The notes: generated by a model from the sequence alone, not told the origin. DNA of 64,000 nucleotides from Natronococcus sp. A-GB1 (GCF_029688845.1 NZ_JARUKW010000007.1:150504-214503); one strand, 5' to 3'; positions 14,419 through 23,522 are shown, counted from the stretch's first letter. A program made the numbers and translations.

Positions 14419-15786
14419 TCAACGGGTCGCTTCGATCGCCGTCTCGATGACGGTTCGCCCCTCCGCAACCAGGTCGTCGACCTCGTCGCTCTCGGCGTAG
14501 AGCCGAACGTAGGGTTCGGTGCCGCTCGGACGGACCAGCAGCCACGAGGCGTCCGCGAACTCGAGGCGGACGCCGTAGCTCGTGTCGACGCTCGCCTCGG
14601 GAAACGCCTCCGGGAGGTCGGACTCGAGGCGGGCCATCGCGTCGGCCTTGAGCCGATCGGGACAGTCGACACTGACCTTCCGGTAGGGACGTTCGGTGAC
14701 CGGCTCCCGCAGCGTAGCGACGCTCCCGGCGTCGGCGACAAGTGCGGCCACGACGCTGGCGCTCGCGACGCCGTCGATCCAGCCGCCGAAGCTCGTGTGG
14801 ATGTGCTTCCAGGGTTCGGCCGCGAAGACGACCTCGGCGTCGTCCCCGGCCCGATCGCGTTCCCGGGCGATCCCCTCGTGGAGGGCACCCAGGCGGACTC
14901 GTTCGACGCGTCCGCCCGCGTCCCGAACCCGCTCGTCGATTCGGGCCGAGGCGTTCGGCGTCGTGACGACGACCGAGTCGGTGGCGTCGCTCGTCTCGGT
15001 GTAGTGGGCTGCGGCGAGCGCGAGGACAGTATCCTCGTGGACGACCTCCCCGTCGGGCTCGAGGACGACGAGCCGGTCGGCGTCGCCGTCGTGGGCCAGG
15101 CCGAGATCGAAGGCTCCCTCGGCGAGGAACTCGCTGAACTCGGTCAGCGTCTCGGGGGTCGGCTTGCTGTCCCGGCCGGAGAAGTGGCCGTCGACGTTCG
15201 CGTTGACGCCGACGACGTCGGCACCGAGGTCGTCGAGTACCTGCGGCGTCGCCAGCGCGCCGACGCCGTTCCCGCAGTCGACGGCGATCGAGAGTCCCGC
15301 GAGCGGCGACTCGCCGCCGAACTGGGTGCGAACGTAGTCCGCAACGGCGTTGCGGTACTCGCCGAGGACGTCGGCTCGTTCCGAACGTCCCCACTCCTCC
15401 CAGGAAGCAAGCCCGGGGTCGGCAGCACCGACCTGCTCGTCGATCAGCGTCTCCGCGTCGCTGTCGTACTCGACGCCGTCGACGAACAGCTTGATTCCGT
15501 TGTCAGTCGGTGGGTTGTGACTCGCGGTGAGCATCACGCCGCGCCGACCTCGAGAGGCGAACGCGAGAGCCGGCGTCGGCAGGCGACCGACGCGACGGAC
15601 GTCGGCACCGGCGCTCTCGAGGCCGGCCTCCATCGCCGCGGCCAGCGCCGGTCCCGTCTCCCGCCCGTCCCGACCCACAACGAACGTCGTCCCGGACTCG
15701 CCCGCGGCCTGGCCGACCGAGAGCGCAAGCGATGGTGAGACGGTCTCGACTGGGCCGCGGATCCCTGCGGTCCCGAACAGTGTCAT
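14419..15786 (-). CDS. glmM: Phosphohexomutase, GlmM/phosphoglucomutase type
   Basis: A 455-residue alpha-D-phosphohexomutase. The phosphoserine loop is TASHNP (87-92, Ser89); LAHDGDADRL, in the second third, is the magnesium loop; GGWIDGVAS corresponds to the sugar-binding loop; RPSGTEPYVRLYAES near the end binds substrate phosphate. N-terminus FGTAGIRG is typical. It would interconvert hexose 1- and 6-phosphates, most likely glucosamine phosphate for UDP-GlcNAc; exact substrate cannot be told. A TATA-like gtataag (minus strand, 15809-15815) gives a leaderless start at 15786. Confidence 0.88.
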   Translation of the reverse strand: MTLFGTAGIRGPVETVSPSLALSVGQAAGESGTTFVVGRDGRETGPALAAAMEAGLESAGADVRRVGRLPTPALAFASRGRRGVMLTASHNPPTDNGIKLFVDGVEYDSDAETLIDEQVGAADPGLASWEEWGRSERADVLGEYRNAVADYVRTQFGGESPLAGLSIAVDCGNGVGALATPQVLDDLGADVVGVNANVDGHFSGRDSKPTPETLTEFSEFLAEGAFDLGLAHDGDADRLVVLEPDGEVVHEDTVLALAAAHYTETSDATDSVVVTTPNASARIDERVRDAGGRVERVRLGALHEGIARERDRAGDDAEVVFAAEPWKHIHTSFGGWIDGVASASVVAALVADAGSVATLREPVTERPYRKVSVDCPDRLKADAMARLESDLPEAFPEASVDTSYGVRLEFADASWLLVRPSGTEPYVRLYAESDEVDDLVAEGRTVIETAIEATR

Positions 15787-16008
15787 GGTGGCCCGTTCCG
15801 CGAGGAACTACTTATACTGTCTGCCCTCTCGCGGGGCGAGAACTCGAGTGCGCCCTCCAGGAGGACGGTTTCGGCGTGGCCTTGAGGTGTTGCTGGTCTA
15901 CGAGAAAAGACACGGCAGCCCGTCTCGTACGAACCGCTGTCCGTCGCTTTCCGGCACGGCCGAGAGCCGTACTTCGGTTGTGCCTGTAGATCGGGACAGC
16001 AATCCGTC

Positions 16009-16638
16009 TCAGGCGTCGGGCATCTCGTCGATGAGAACGACCGCCTCGCCGTCGACGACCGCCGCGTCGTCGTCCTCGTCGCGGACGACCGTCTCGAGGC
16101 GGTACTGGTTGTTGCCGAGGTCCTCGACGACCTCGACGCGGGCGGAGACCCGATCGCCGATGCCGACGGGGCCGGCGAACTCGAGGTCCTGGGAGAGGTA
16201 GATCGTCAGCCCGGGAAGCCGGGCCAGCGCGGCGCTGATCAGTCCCGAAACGAGGGTGCCGTGGACGATGCGCTCGCCGAACCGGGTGTCGGCGGCGAAC
16301 TCGTCGTCGAGGTGGAGGCGGTTCGTGTCGCCGCTGATCTCGGCGAACGCACGCACGTCGTCGTCGGAAAGTTCCTTCTCGAAGGTGACCTGATCGCCAG
16401 GACCGAGTGCCGCCGGATCCTCAACAGTCCGCTCGAAGCTCCAGTCAGCGTCGGCGTACTCGAGGGAGGGGATCGAGGCGTCAGTGTAGTTACCGTTCGA
16501 TTCCGTCTGGGTCGAATCCATCGCGGCGACGGCGGCGCGGTTGGCCGCGGTCGCACTCCGGAGGACGGATCGGGTCGCGGTGGACCAGGCGTTGGCCAGG
16601 GCGCCAAACCCGTTCTCGCCGGCGTTCTGGTGGGACAT
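16009..16638 (-). CDS. MaoC-family (R)-enoyl-CoA hydratase with phasin-like N-terminus
   Basis: A 209-residue protein. Residues 85-205 form a hot-dog hydratase: FAEISGDTNRLHLDDEFA carries the catalytic Asp/His pair and RIVHGTLVSGLISAAL the following helix. It would supply (R)-3-hydroxyacyl-CoA to PHA synthase. Residues 1-70 are additional: an amphipathic alanine-rich stretch (ALANAWSTATRSVLRSATAA) resembling haloarchaeal phasins, which may tether the enzyme to granules. Divergent from phaR across a 233-nt promoter region; a TATA-like ggtataac (minus strand, about 16661-16668) gives a leaderless start. Confidence 0.85.
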   Translation of the reverse strand: MSHQNAGENGFGALANAWSTATRSVLRSATAANRAAVAAMDSTQTESNGNYTDASIPSLEYADADWSFERTVEDPAALGPGDQVTFEKELSDDDVRAFAEISGDTNRLHLDDEFAADTRFGERIVHGTLVSGLISAALARLPGLTIYLSQDLEFAGPVGIGDRVSARVEVVEDLGNNQYRLETVVRDEDDDAAVVDGEAVVLIDEMPDA

Positions 16639-16871
16639 CTACTCTCGCTATAGGGACGAGCCCGTTATACCTCTTTGGCTGCACAATGCGCGGTTATCCG
16701 TGCCGGCGACAGCGTGGTAACGGACGCTTTCGAGTGCCCGAACGAGGGCTCGAGGCGGAAAACCGCACTACGGGGCGATGATGACCCCCGAAGTGCACTC
16801 GAAACCATCTACTGCCACTCAATGGTAGAGATCGGAAACTCTTATTAGTGCGGAGCGCATTGACTGTGTTG

Positions 16872-17192
16872 ATGACGGACGACTCCGACCGATCGCCCTG
16901 GTTTCCGCCGACGATGTTCGCCGAGCAGATGCAGAACGCGGGCGAGCAGGTCGCCGAATCCCAGCAGGAGATGCTGAAACAGCTGATGGAGGCAAGCTCC
17001 GCGAACCCGCTCGAGAACGCCTCGAGCTTCGGTCCGATGAACATGGGAACGGCGACGTTCAAGGCGCGAGTCCAGAGCGGTGGTCGGATCAGTATTCCCG
17101 AACCCGAACGGGAAGCCCTCGACATCGAAGAGGGAGATATCGTCCAGACGATCGTCGTTCCCGTCAAACGAAACCGCGAGACAGACCAATGA
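16872..17192 (+). CDS. phaR: PHA regulator PhaR, AbrB-type
   Basis: A 106-residue protein with a glutamine/glutamate-rich helical N-terminal half (FAEQMQNAGEQVAESQQEML) and a C-terminal AbrB swapped-hairpin: FKARVQSGGRISIPEPEREA followed by LDIEEGDIVQTIVVPVKR. In Haloferax mediterranei the equivalent gene represses the phaRP operon and binds granules. Start at ATG 16872, 25-30 nt after TATA-like cttatta (16841-16847). The stop overlaps the phaP start (ATGA, 17189-17192). Confidence 0.9.
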   Translation: MTDDSDRSPWFPPTMFAEQMQNAGEQVAESQQEMLKQLMEASSANPLENASSFGPMNMGTATFKARVQSGGRISIPEPEREALDIEEGDIVQTIVVPVKRNRETDQ

Positions 17193-17674
17193 CACAGAAC
17201 CCATTCACCGCCATGTTTACCGCACAGCGCACCGCCATCGAACAGAGCCAGCAGCTTACCCACGACGCCCTCGAGGCCCAGAAGACGTCCTTCGGCGCCT
17301 TCGTCGACGCCGTCGAGTCCTCGAGCTCGGCCGTCGAGACAAACGCCGAGTTCACCAAGGGTGCCGTCGCGGCCTACTTCGACGCCGTCGAGGCGTCGAT
17401 GCCCGAGGACGGCGTCGACCTCGAGGAGTTCCACTCGCAGTTCGAGGAGAACATCGACGCGATGACCGACGCCCAGCAGGAGTCGATCTCCGCCGTCGCC
17501 GAGGCTCTTCACGAGTCCGAGGCCGCCTACGACGAGTTCTCCGCCAGCTACGCCGAGGTCGTCGACACCAGCTTCGACGCCATGCTCGAAGCCCACGAGC
17601 AGGCCGAGGAGAACATGTCGGTGATGACCGAGAACGTCGACTCCGTCGCCGAGGAGTTCGACGTTTCGGCGTAA
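17189..17674 (+). CDS. phaP: Phasin PhaP, PHA granule structural protein
   Basis: A 161-residue, strongly acidic, almost wholly helical protein with alternating hydrophobic positions and many Ala, Glu and Ser residues, without cysteine. This fits the haloarchaeal phasin that coats PHA granules and controls their number and size. There are no transmembrane segments. Identity rests mainly on position: translationally coupled to phaR and followed 42 nt later by phaE. Confidence 0.87.
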   Translation: MTQNPFTAMFTAQRTAIEQSQQLTHDALEAQKTSFGAFVDAVESSSSAVETNAEFTKGAVAAYFDAVEASMPEDGVDLEEFHSQFEENIDAMTDAQQESISAVAEALHESEAAYDEFSASYAEVVDTSFDAMLEAHEQAEENMSVMTENVDSVAEEFDVSA

Positions 17675-17716
17675 CGACCATAGCCTTTTGTCCATACGAT
17701 CCAATTTTCCCCTACA

Positions 17717-18262
17717 ATGACAGACACACCACCACAGGCGCAGAACTGGAACGCGTTCGCCGAGCAGTGGAACGAGCAGTTCCTCGAGGCGTTCGAGAAC
17801 AACGTCGAAGCACAGGCCCAATTCGTCGAGAGCTGGGCCGAAACCGTCGGCGAGATGAGCGACGACGCCGAACTCTCCGAGGGCGTCGAGGGCTACGCCC
17901 GCGCCTACGAGGCCTGGATGAACGCCTCCCAGCAGATGGTCGAGCGAGCGAACGACCAGCTCGAGGGCGAGGACGTCGAACTCGAGGAGTTCCGTGACGT
18001 CTGGCTCAACACGGCAAACGAGGCGTTCAAGGAGGTCATGTCGACGACCGCCTTCGCGAAGATGACCGGCGAGACCGTCGGCGACGTCCTCGAACTCCAG
18101 CAGGAGGCCGACGAGGCCGCCGAGGAGACGCTGCACTCGCTCGGCTTCCCGACCGAGGGCGACGTCGTCGAGGTCGGCGACCGTCTCGTCGAGCTCGAGC
18201 GCCGCCAGCACGCCGTCGAGGAGAAACTCGACCGCGTTCTCGAGCACCTCGAGGAGCAATGA
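17717..18262 (+). CDS. phaE: PHA synthase subunit PhaE (class III)
   Basis: A 181-residue companion subunit needed for activity of the haloarchaeal PHA synthase. It has no catalytic motif; the sequence is helical and acidic, with a C-terminal coiled-coil-like stretch ([20 protein letters not shown]). The haloarchaeal PhaE is much shorter than bacterial class III PhaE, as here. The stop overlaps the phaC start by 4 nt (18259-18262), so the two subunits are co-translated. Confidence 0.9.
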   Translation: MTDTPPQAQNWNAFAEQWNEQFLEAFENNVEAQAQFVESWAETVGEMSDDAELSEGVEGYARAYEAWMNASQQMVERANDQLEGEDVELEEFRDVWLNTANEAFKEVMSTTAFAKMTGETVGDVLELQQEADEAAEETLHSLGFPTEGDVVEVGDRLVELERRQHAVEEKLDRVLEHLEEQ

Positions 18263-19644
18263 AGAATCCGTACGCGACCGCCCTGGAGATGCAACGCCAG
18301 GCCTGGGAGGGTGCCGCCGGCCTCGCCGAGAAGAGTCAGGTCGCACCCGACCGAACCGAGACCCTCGAGAACGTCGAGGTCGGTCAGACCCCGAGCGAGG
18401 TCGTCTACGAGGAGAACAAGCTCCAGTTGCTCCACTACGAGTCGAAGACCGAGGAGCAACACGACATCCCGATCCTCATCGTCTACGCGCTGATCAACAA
18501 GCCGTACATCCTCGACCTGCAGCCCGACCGCTCGGTCGTCCAGACGCTGCTCGAGGCCGGCTTCGACGTCTACCTGATCGACTGGGGCGAGCCCTCGAAG
18601 CTCGACCGGACGCTCGGACTCGACGACTACGTCAACCGCTACATCGACAACTGCGTCGACGAGGTCCGCGAGCGCTCGGGTCAGGACGCGATCAACGTCC
18701 TGGGCTACTGCATGGGCGGGACGATGTCGGCGATGTACGCCGCGCTCCACCCAGAGAAGGTCGAGAACCTCGCGCTGATGGCCGCCGGCCTCTGCTTTGC
18801 AGGTGAGGGCGGCGTCCTCGAGCTGTGGGGTAGCGAGGACTACTACGATCCCGAGACGGTCACCGAGACGTTCGACAACGTTCCCGCCGATTTCCTGGAC
18901 GTCGGATTCGCGCTGATGGATCCCGTCGCGAACAATGTGACGAAGTACGTCCGGTTCTACGACAATATGGAGGACGAGGACTTCGTCGAGAACTTCGGCC
19001 GAATGGAGCGGTGGCTCGACGAGGGGATCGACGTCGCCGGCAAGGCCTACGAGGAGTTCATCCGCGACATCTACCAGGAGAACAAGCTGATCGGGAACGA
19101 ACTCGAGCTGAATGGGAAGCAGGTCGACCTCACCGAGATCAACATGCCCGTCCTCCAGATCGTCGCGGAGTACGACCACCTCATCCCGCCGGAGGCCTCG
19201 AAGCCGTTTAACGAGGCCGTCGCCTCCGACGACACCGAAGTCATGGAGTTCGCGACCGGCCACATCGGGATGTCGGTGTCCTCCCGGAGCCACGCCGAAC
19301 TCTGGCCCGACGTCTGTGAATGGTTCGAGGCCCGCTCGAGCGCCGAGACCGAGGCCGAGCCGGAGACCCCCGAGCCCGACGAACCCGACGCGGCCCTCGC
19401 GGGCGACGTCGAGGGTGACGAGACCGGCCTCGACGAGTTCTCCGAGGAGGCCCTCGAGGAGACCGAGGTCGACGATCTCACCGAGATCGACGGCATCGGC
19501 CAGTCCTACGCGAACGACCTCGCCGCGGTCGGCATCACCTCGTTCGAGGAATTGGCCGACGCCGACGCCGAGGAGATCGCCGACGAGACCGAGATCGCCG
19601 TCGCCCGCCTCGAGGACTGGATCGACCAGGCCGGCGAGCGATAA
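18259..19644 (+). CDS. phaC: PHA synthase catalytic subunit PhaC with HhH tail
   Basis: A 461-residue class III polyhydroxyalkanoate synthase that polymerises (R)-3-hydroxyacyl-CoA. The lipase-like box is GYCMGG (149-154) with nucleophile Cys151; Asp306 in [11 protein letters not shown] and His335 in GHIGMSVSS complete the triad. After the catalytic domain (to about 358) there is an acidic linker (360-400) and a helix-hairpin-helix domain (about 405-457, [20 protein letters not shown]). The linker and HhH are a lineage-specific tail whose role is unknown; HhH folds usually bind DNA. Operon: phaR-phaP-phaE-phaC. Confidence 0.95.
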   Translation: MKNPYATALEMQRQAWEGAAGLAEKSQVAPDRTETLENVEVGQTPSEVVYEENKLQLLHYESKTEEQHDIPILIVYALINKPYILDLQPDRSVVQTLLEAGFDVYLIDWGEPSKLDRTLGLDDYVNRYIDNCVDEVRERSGQDAINVLGYCMGGTMSAMYAALHPEKVENLALMAAGLCFAGEGGVLELWGSEDYYDPETVTETFDNVPADFLDVGFALMDPVANNVTKYVRFYDNMEDEDFVENFGRMERWLDEGIDVAGKAYEEFIRDIYQENKLIGNELELNGKQVDLTEINMPVLQIVAEYDHLIPPEASKPFNEAVASDDTEVMEFATGHIGMSVSSRSHAELWPDVCEWFEARSSAETEAEPETPEPDEPDAALAGDVEGDETGLDEFSEEALEETEVDDLTEIDGIGQSYANDLAAVGITSFEELADADAEEIADETEIAVARLEDWIDQAGER

Positions 19645-19707
19645 CGTCCGCTGACGTTCCGGCGCAACCGCGCCGCTGCCCTCCCGGCTCCAAGTCGGAC
19701 ACGGCTG

Positions 19708-19716
19708 TTTTTTATT
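19708..19716 (+). terminator. T-rich terminator after phaC
   Basis: A run of six T followed by a and tt at 19708-19716, 64 nt after the phaC stop, is the only T-tract between phaC and phaB and is typical of archaeal 3' ends. No stable hairpin precedes it. Confidence 0.45.
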
Positions 19717-19783
19717 CACCATAGTAGGGGTCGAAACCCAACAGGTCGTTATATAACAGTCGGTGGTGCAGTGTAGGGTAACG

Positions 19784-20527
19784 ATGTCCATGGAGGGACG
19801 TACCTGTATCATCACAGGCTCGGCGCGCGGGATCGGGCGCGGAATCGCGGAACACCTCGGCGAGAAGGGAGCGAACGTCGTCATTAACTACCGGTCGTCG
19901 GAGGGGGCCGCACACGAGGCCGTCGAGGCCATCGAGGATGCCGGCGGGCAAGCGATTACGGCCCAGGCCGACGTCTCGATCTCCGAGGAGGTAGAACACA
20001 TGCGCGACGTCTGCCACGAGGCGTTCGGACCGGCCGACGTCCTCGTCAACAACGCCGGTATTACCGCCGACAAGCAGTTCACCGAGATGTCCCGCGCGGA
20101 GTGGGATCGGGTGATGGACGTCAACCTCGGCGGGATGTTCAACTGCACCCAGACGTTTTACGACGACATCTGGAACGCCAACGAGGGACGGCTCATCAAC
20201 ATCTCGAGCGTCGTCGGCAAGCAGGGGAACTTCGGGCAGGCCAACTACGCGACCGCGAAAAGCGGAATGTTCGGCTTCACTCGGACGATTGCACTCGAGT
20301 TCGCGCAGGGCGGCTCGACAGCCAACTGCGTCGCGCCCGGCTTTACCCGGACCGACATGGTCGAGAGCGTTCCCGACCAGGTCTTAGAGCGGATCATCTC
20401 GGGGATTCCCCTCGAGCGGCTGGCTGAGGTCGAGGACATCGCCGCCGTCGTTCGCTTCCTCGCGAGCGAGGAGTCCTCCTACATTACGGGCGAGGTGATC
20501 GACGTCAACGGCGGAATGGACCTGTAG
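19784..20527 (+). CDS. phaB: Acetoacetyl-CoA reductase PhaB-like SDR
   Basis: A 247-residue short-chain dehydrogenase. GSARGIGRG (about 12-20) binds NADPH, NNAG follows, then the serine in ISSVVG and YATAKSG give the catalytic triad; GEVIDVNGGMDL ends the protein as in FabG/PhaB enzymes. Following the synthase genes, it most likely reduces acetoacetyl-CoA to (R)-3-hydroxybutyryl-CoA for the polymer. It has its own promoter: palindromic TATA ttatataa at 19749-19756, about 30 nt before the ATG at 19784. FabG-like use elsewhere cannot be excluded. Confidence 0.87.
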   Translation: MSMEGRTCIITGSARGIGRGIAEHLGEKGANVVINYRSSEGAAHEAVEAIEDAGGQAITAQADVSISEEVEHMRDVCHEAFGPADVLVNNAGITADKQFTEMSRAEWDRVMDVNLGGMFNCTQTFYDDIWNANEGRLINISSVVGKQGNFGQANYATAKSGMFGFTRTIALEFAQGGSTANCVAPGFTRTDMVESVPDQVLERIISGIPLERLAEVEDIAAVVRFLASEESSYITGEVIDVNGGMDL

Positions 20528-20580
20528 ATACCGACTCGCTCGCTTTTTGGTTGCCGTCGATGCATCGATCCTCGAGTGTC

Positions 20581-20628
20581 GTCTCCGTTTACGGTTCTGT
20601 TTGCGTTTTCGTTTGCGTGCCCGTCTGG
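20581..20628 (+). repeat. Hexamer-periodic array (GTTTGC type) between convergent genes
   Basis: Eight consecutive 6-nt units all starting with G, including GTTTAC, GGTTCT, GTTTGC, GTTTTC and GTTTGC. The T-rich strand is the coding strand of phaB, 54-100 nt past its stop. A similar array on the opposite strand follows the ParA partner gene at 50842-50877. Confidence 0.55.
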
Positions 20629-20693
20629 AGGCGGACGGTGACCGCTCAAATCGTCGTTACACGGGACCGCTCGAAAAACGAACGCGAGGCCGT

Positions 20694-21233
20694 TCAGCCC
20701 GTTCGCTTCTCCTTTGCGAGCACCCGAACGTTCTCGATCCCCGTGTCGGGGTACTGCCCATCGTCGTCCTTCTCGACGGCTTTGACCATATCCCAGACGA
20801 CGTTCAGGCCCGTCGTGACGCCCTCGAGGGCCTCCATCTCACAGCCCGTCTTTCCGGTGGTCTCGACAGCTACCTCGCACTCGACCCGGTCCTCGCCGAG
20901 TTCGAACGCGGTGTCGACGTTCGTAATCGGGATCTGGTGGCACATCGGGATCGTCTCCCAGGTGTGTTTGACCGCCTGGACCGCGCCAATCCGGGCCGTC
21001 GCGAGCACGTCGCCCTTACCGATCTCGTCGTCGCGGATCGCCTCGACCGTCGAGGGCCGCAGGCGGATCTCGCCCGCGGCGACCGCGCGTCGTTCGCTGT
21101 CGGGTTTGTCGCCGACGTCGACCATCTGCACCTCGCCCTCGTCGGTGGTATGCGTGAGTTCCTCGGCACCGGAGTCGTCGCCGCTCCGCGGGTCCGGGTT
21201 CGTTCCCTCGGCAGGGGACGGATCCTCACTCAT
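20694..21233 (-). CDS. moaC: Cyclic pyranopterin monophosphate synthase MoaC
   Basis: A 179-residue enzyme of molybdenum cofactor synthesis that converts the MoaA product to cyclic pyranopterin phosphate. MVDVGDK, then ARIGAVQAVKHTWETIPMCH (with the HTW and PMCH catalytic and pocket residues) and CEVAVETTGKTGCEMEALEG are the family signatures. The first 30 residues are an acidic extension. Start at ATG 21233, overlapping the end of nnr by 8 nt. Confidence 0.94.
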   Translation of the reverse strand: MSEDPSPAEGTNPDPRSGDDSGAEELTHTTDEGEVQMVDVGDKPDSERRAVAAGEIRLRPSTVEAIRDDEIGKGDVLATARIGAVQAVKHTWETIPMCHQIPITNVDTAFELGEDRVECEVAVETTGKTGCEMEALEGVTTGLNVVWDMVKAVEKDDDGQYPDTGIENVRVLAKEKRTG

Positions 21234-22653
21234 CGTCACCACCCCACAGCACCGCGGGAAGCTCCTCGAGCAGTTCCGACGCCAAGTAGCCGTGGTCGTG
21301 GCGCTCGGCGAGACGTTCGCCGGCGAGCCCGTTGACCTGGGCGCCCGCCGCGGCGGCGTCCATCGGCTCGGCGTACTCGAGCAGCGCTGCGACGATTCCG
21401 GCGAGCGTGTCGCCGGTGCCGCCGACCTTCATCCCGACCGTCCCCGAGCGACTGATCCGCGTTCGCTCGCCGTCGGTGATCACGTCGTTTTCGCCCTTCG
21501 CGAGGACGAGATGACCGAGATCCGCGGCGAAGCTCTCGATCTCGTCGGCAACCGCGGCCAGGTCGTCGGTGTCGGGCCCGCCCATCCGCGCGAGTTCACC
21601 GCGGTTCGGTGTACAGACCAGCGTCGCGTCGGTTTCGATCTCCGGGACGACCTCGAGGGCGTCCGCGTCGACGACCGCCGTCCCCGAGTACGACGAGAGG
21701 AACTCCGTCGTTGCCTCGAGCGTCTCCTCATCGGTGCCTAGGCCGGGACCGATGACGACGACGTTGTCGTACTCCTCGGCGGTCTCGAGGAGGTCCGCGG
21801 CCACGTCGGGCGTGAGGATCTCGTTCTCGTAGGGCTGGACGATGAGATCCTCGGCGTACCCCTGAATCTCGCCGGCGACGGACTCGGGCGCGGCGACGAA
21901 GGCGAGTTCGGCGCCCGCCCGCAGCGCGGCCTGGGAAGCGAGGGCGGGCGCGCCGGTGTAGGGGCCGCCGCCGATGACGTACGGTCGGCCCTCGCGGCCG
22001 TCGGGACGAGCGAGGGAGATGTCGCCGGGGCCGACGTCCCGCTCGGCAGCCGCGGGGATGCCGATGTCGGCGACCGCGAGTTCGGCCTCGAGCTCGGCGA
22101 GGCCGGGCTTCGCGTCGTGGAAGGTGACGACCCGATCCGCCTGGACGGCGTTGTCGGCGATCTCCTCCCTGTCGGCGTCGAACCCCGAGGGGACATCGAC
22201 GGCGACGACGGTCACGTCGGCCGTGTTGATCGCCTCGGCCGCGGTCGCGGCGGGTTCGCGGAGGTCGCCGCTAATCCCCGTTCCGAGCATCGCGTCGACG
22301 ACGACATCGCAGTCGGGCAGGTCGAACCCGCTCGAGTCCGTGATCTCTCGCGTGTCGTAGCCCGCGTTCTGCAGGGCGCTCCAGTTCTCGCGAGCGATGT
22401 CGGTGCCGATTCGGTCGGCGCGTCCGAGCAGGAGCGTGGTGACGTCGTACTTCTCCAAGAACCGAACGGCCACGAACGCGTCCCCGCCGTTGTTCCCGCG
22501 TCCGGCGACGACGGCAACGCTCGAGCCCGGCTCCGCGACTTCGCGGACCGCTCGCGCGACCGCGTTCCCGCTCGACTCCATCAGCTGCTTCTGCGAGACG
22601 CCCAGTGCTGCGGCGTTCTCGTCGACGGCGGCCATCCGTTCGCCCGTGATCAT
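21226..22653 (-). CDS. nnr: Bifunctional NAD(P)H-hydrate epimerase/dehydratase
   Basis: A 475-residue fusion of YjeF_N epimerase (about 1-210) and YjeF_C ADP/ATP-dependent dehydratase (about 215-475). The N-domain shows VVAGRGNNGGDAFVAVRFL and VVVDAMLGTGISGDLREP; the C-domain shows VIGPGLGTDEE, CTPNRGELARM and VGGTGDTLAGIVAAL with the catalytic aspartate. It repairs hydrated nicotinamide coenzymes. Start at ATG 22653; an upstream extension to 22791 looks non-coding. Coupled to moaC by an 8-nt overlap. Confidence 0.93.
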   Translation of the reverse strand: MITGERMAAVDENAAALGVSQKQLMESSGNAVARAVREVAEPGSSVAVVAGRGNNGGDAFVAVRFLEKYDVTTLLLGRADRIGTDIARENWSALQNAGYDTREITDSSGFDLPDCDVVVDAMLGTGISGDLREPAATAAEAINTADVTVVAVDVPSGFDADREEIADNAVQADRVVTFHDAKPGLAELEAELAVADIGIPAAAERDVGPGDISLARPDGREGRPYVIGGGPYTGAPALASQAALRAGAELAFVAAPESVAGEIQGYAEDLIVQPYENEILTPDVAADLLETAEEYDNVVVIGPGLGTDEETLEATTEFLSSYSGTAVVDADALEVVPEIETDATLVCTPNRGELARMGGPDTDDLAAVADEIESFAADLGHLVLAKGENDVITDGERTRISRSGTVGMKVGGTGDTLAGIVAALLEYAEPMDAAAAGAQVNGLAGERLAERHDHGYLASELLEELPAVLWGGDDE

Positions 22654-22728
22654 GACCGTTCGTTTGCGGGGGCCGCCGTTGAAGATTGCGGACGAAACGC
22701 TCAATCGGGTTGCGTTCGTACGTCGGCC

Positions 22729-23250
22729 GTGAACGTCTTCTGGCTCGACGAGGACCCCCGGCTCGCGGCGCGGTACCACTGCGACGAGCACGTCAACAAG
22801 CTACTGCTCGAGGCCGCGCAGGTGCTGTGTACCGCGGCCCGCGAGAACGGCCGGGACGACGAGTTTCTGTACGCGGCGACCCACACCGGGCATCCCGTCA
22901 CCGAGTGGGCGACGGAGTCGCGGGCGAACTGGCTTCGCCTGCGCGAACACGCCGAGGCACTCAACGCGGAGTTCGTCGAGCGCTACGAGAAGGACGGCGA
23001 TCACGCCAGCTGGGACGTTATCGAGCAAATCGACCCCGACGAAATCGAATTTCCTACGGAGGAGCCGACGCCGCGCCCGCAGGCGATGCCCGACGAGTAC
23101 AAACGGCCCGACGACCCCGTCGCGGCCTACCGGACGTACTACGCGGGCGAGAAGGCCGAGTGGGCCACCTGGGCTCACACCGACGAACCGCCGTGGCTCG
23201 CCGACCACCTCGAGGAACTCGGCGCGCAGACCGAGCGCCGTAGTCAGTAG
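22729..23250 (+). CDS. Conserved hypothetical protein (LDxDPxxAAxxHCDxHV family)
   Basis: A 173-residue protein beginning, from GTG 22729, NVFWLDEDPRLAARYHCDEH followed by VNKLLLEAAQVLC. Proteins with this N-terminal signature occur in archaea, bacteria and phages; the function is not known to me. The conserved His, Cys and Asp residues (about 16-20) suggest a metal or catalytic site. There is a tryptophan-rich C-terminal segment (AEWATWAHTDEPPWLADHLE). Only a GTG start is available in frame. Its 3' end overlaps the convergent acylphosphatase gene by 7 nt. Confidence 0.75.
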   Translation: MNVFWLDEDPRLAARYHCDEHVNKLLLEAAQVLCTAARENGRDDEFLYAATHTGHPVTEWATESRANWLRLREHAEALNAEFVERYEKDGDHASWDVIEQIDPDEIEFPTEEPTPRPQAMPDEYKRPDDPVAAYRTYYAGEKAEWATWAHTDEPPWLADHLEELGAQTERRSQ

Positions 23251-23522
23251 CGAATCTCGAACCCGTCCTCGCCCTGCGGGTCCTCGTACTCGACCTCGAC
23301 GTCGTCAACGTCGGCCGCGGGGCTCCCCTCGTGACAGAACTCGAGCATCGACTCGACCGCGCTCTCGGGACCCTCGAACGCCGCCTCGACCCGGCCGTCC
23401 TCGAGGTTTTTGACCCAGCCGTCGACGCCTTCCTCGCGGGCCGTGTCGCGAGTCGTCGCGCGGTAGTAAACGCCCTGTACGTTTCCGGAAACGAAGACGT
23501 GTGCCCGGGTCCGGTCCGTCAT
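23244..23522 (-). CDS. acyP: Acylphosphatase
   Basis: A 92-residue acylphosphatase hydrolysing carboxyl-phosphate bonds. VQGVYYRATT (15-24) supplies the catalytic arginine (Arg21) and GWVKNLEDGRVEAAFEG the catalytic asparagine (Asn39). Two ATGs, at 23528 and 23522, are possible; the second gives the usual family length. A T-rich promoter element lies on the minus strand near 23550. Converges on the preceding gene with a 7-nt overlap. Confidence 0.92.
   Translation of the reverse strand: MTDRTRAHVFVSGNVQGVYYRATTRDTAREEGVDGWVKNLEDGRVEAAFEGPESAVESMLEFCHEGSPAADVDDVEVEYEDPQGEDGFEIRY

Noticed and set aside
16694..19884. Two long minus-strand ORFs (550 and 659 codons) over the pha operon
   Set aside because: Antisense shadows caused by biased third codon positions; the plus-strand frames encode recognisable PHA proteins with overlapping starts and stops.
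20581..20628. Coding frames across the hexamer array (starting 20547 and 20551)
   Set aside because: They run antisense through moaC and nnr and have no protein-like features; the 6-nt period keeps frames open by chance.
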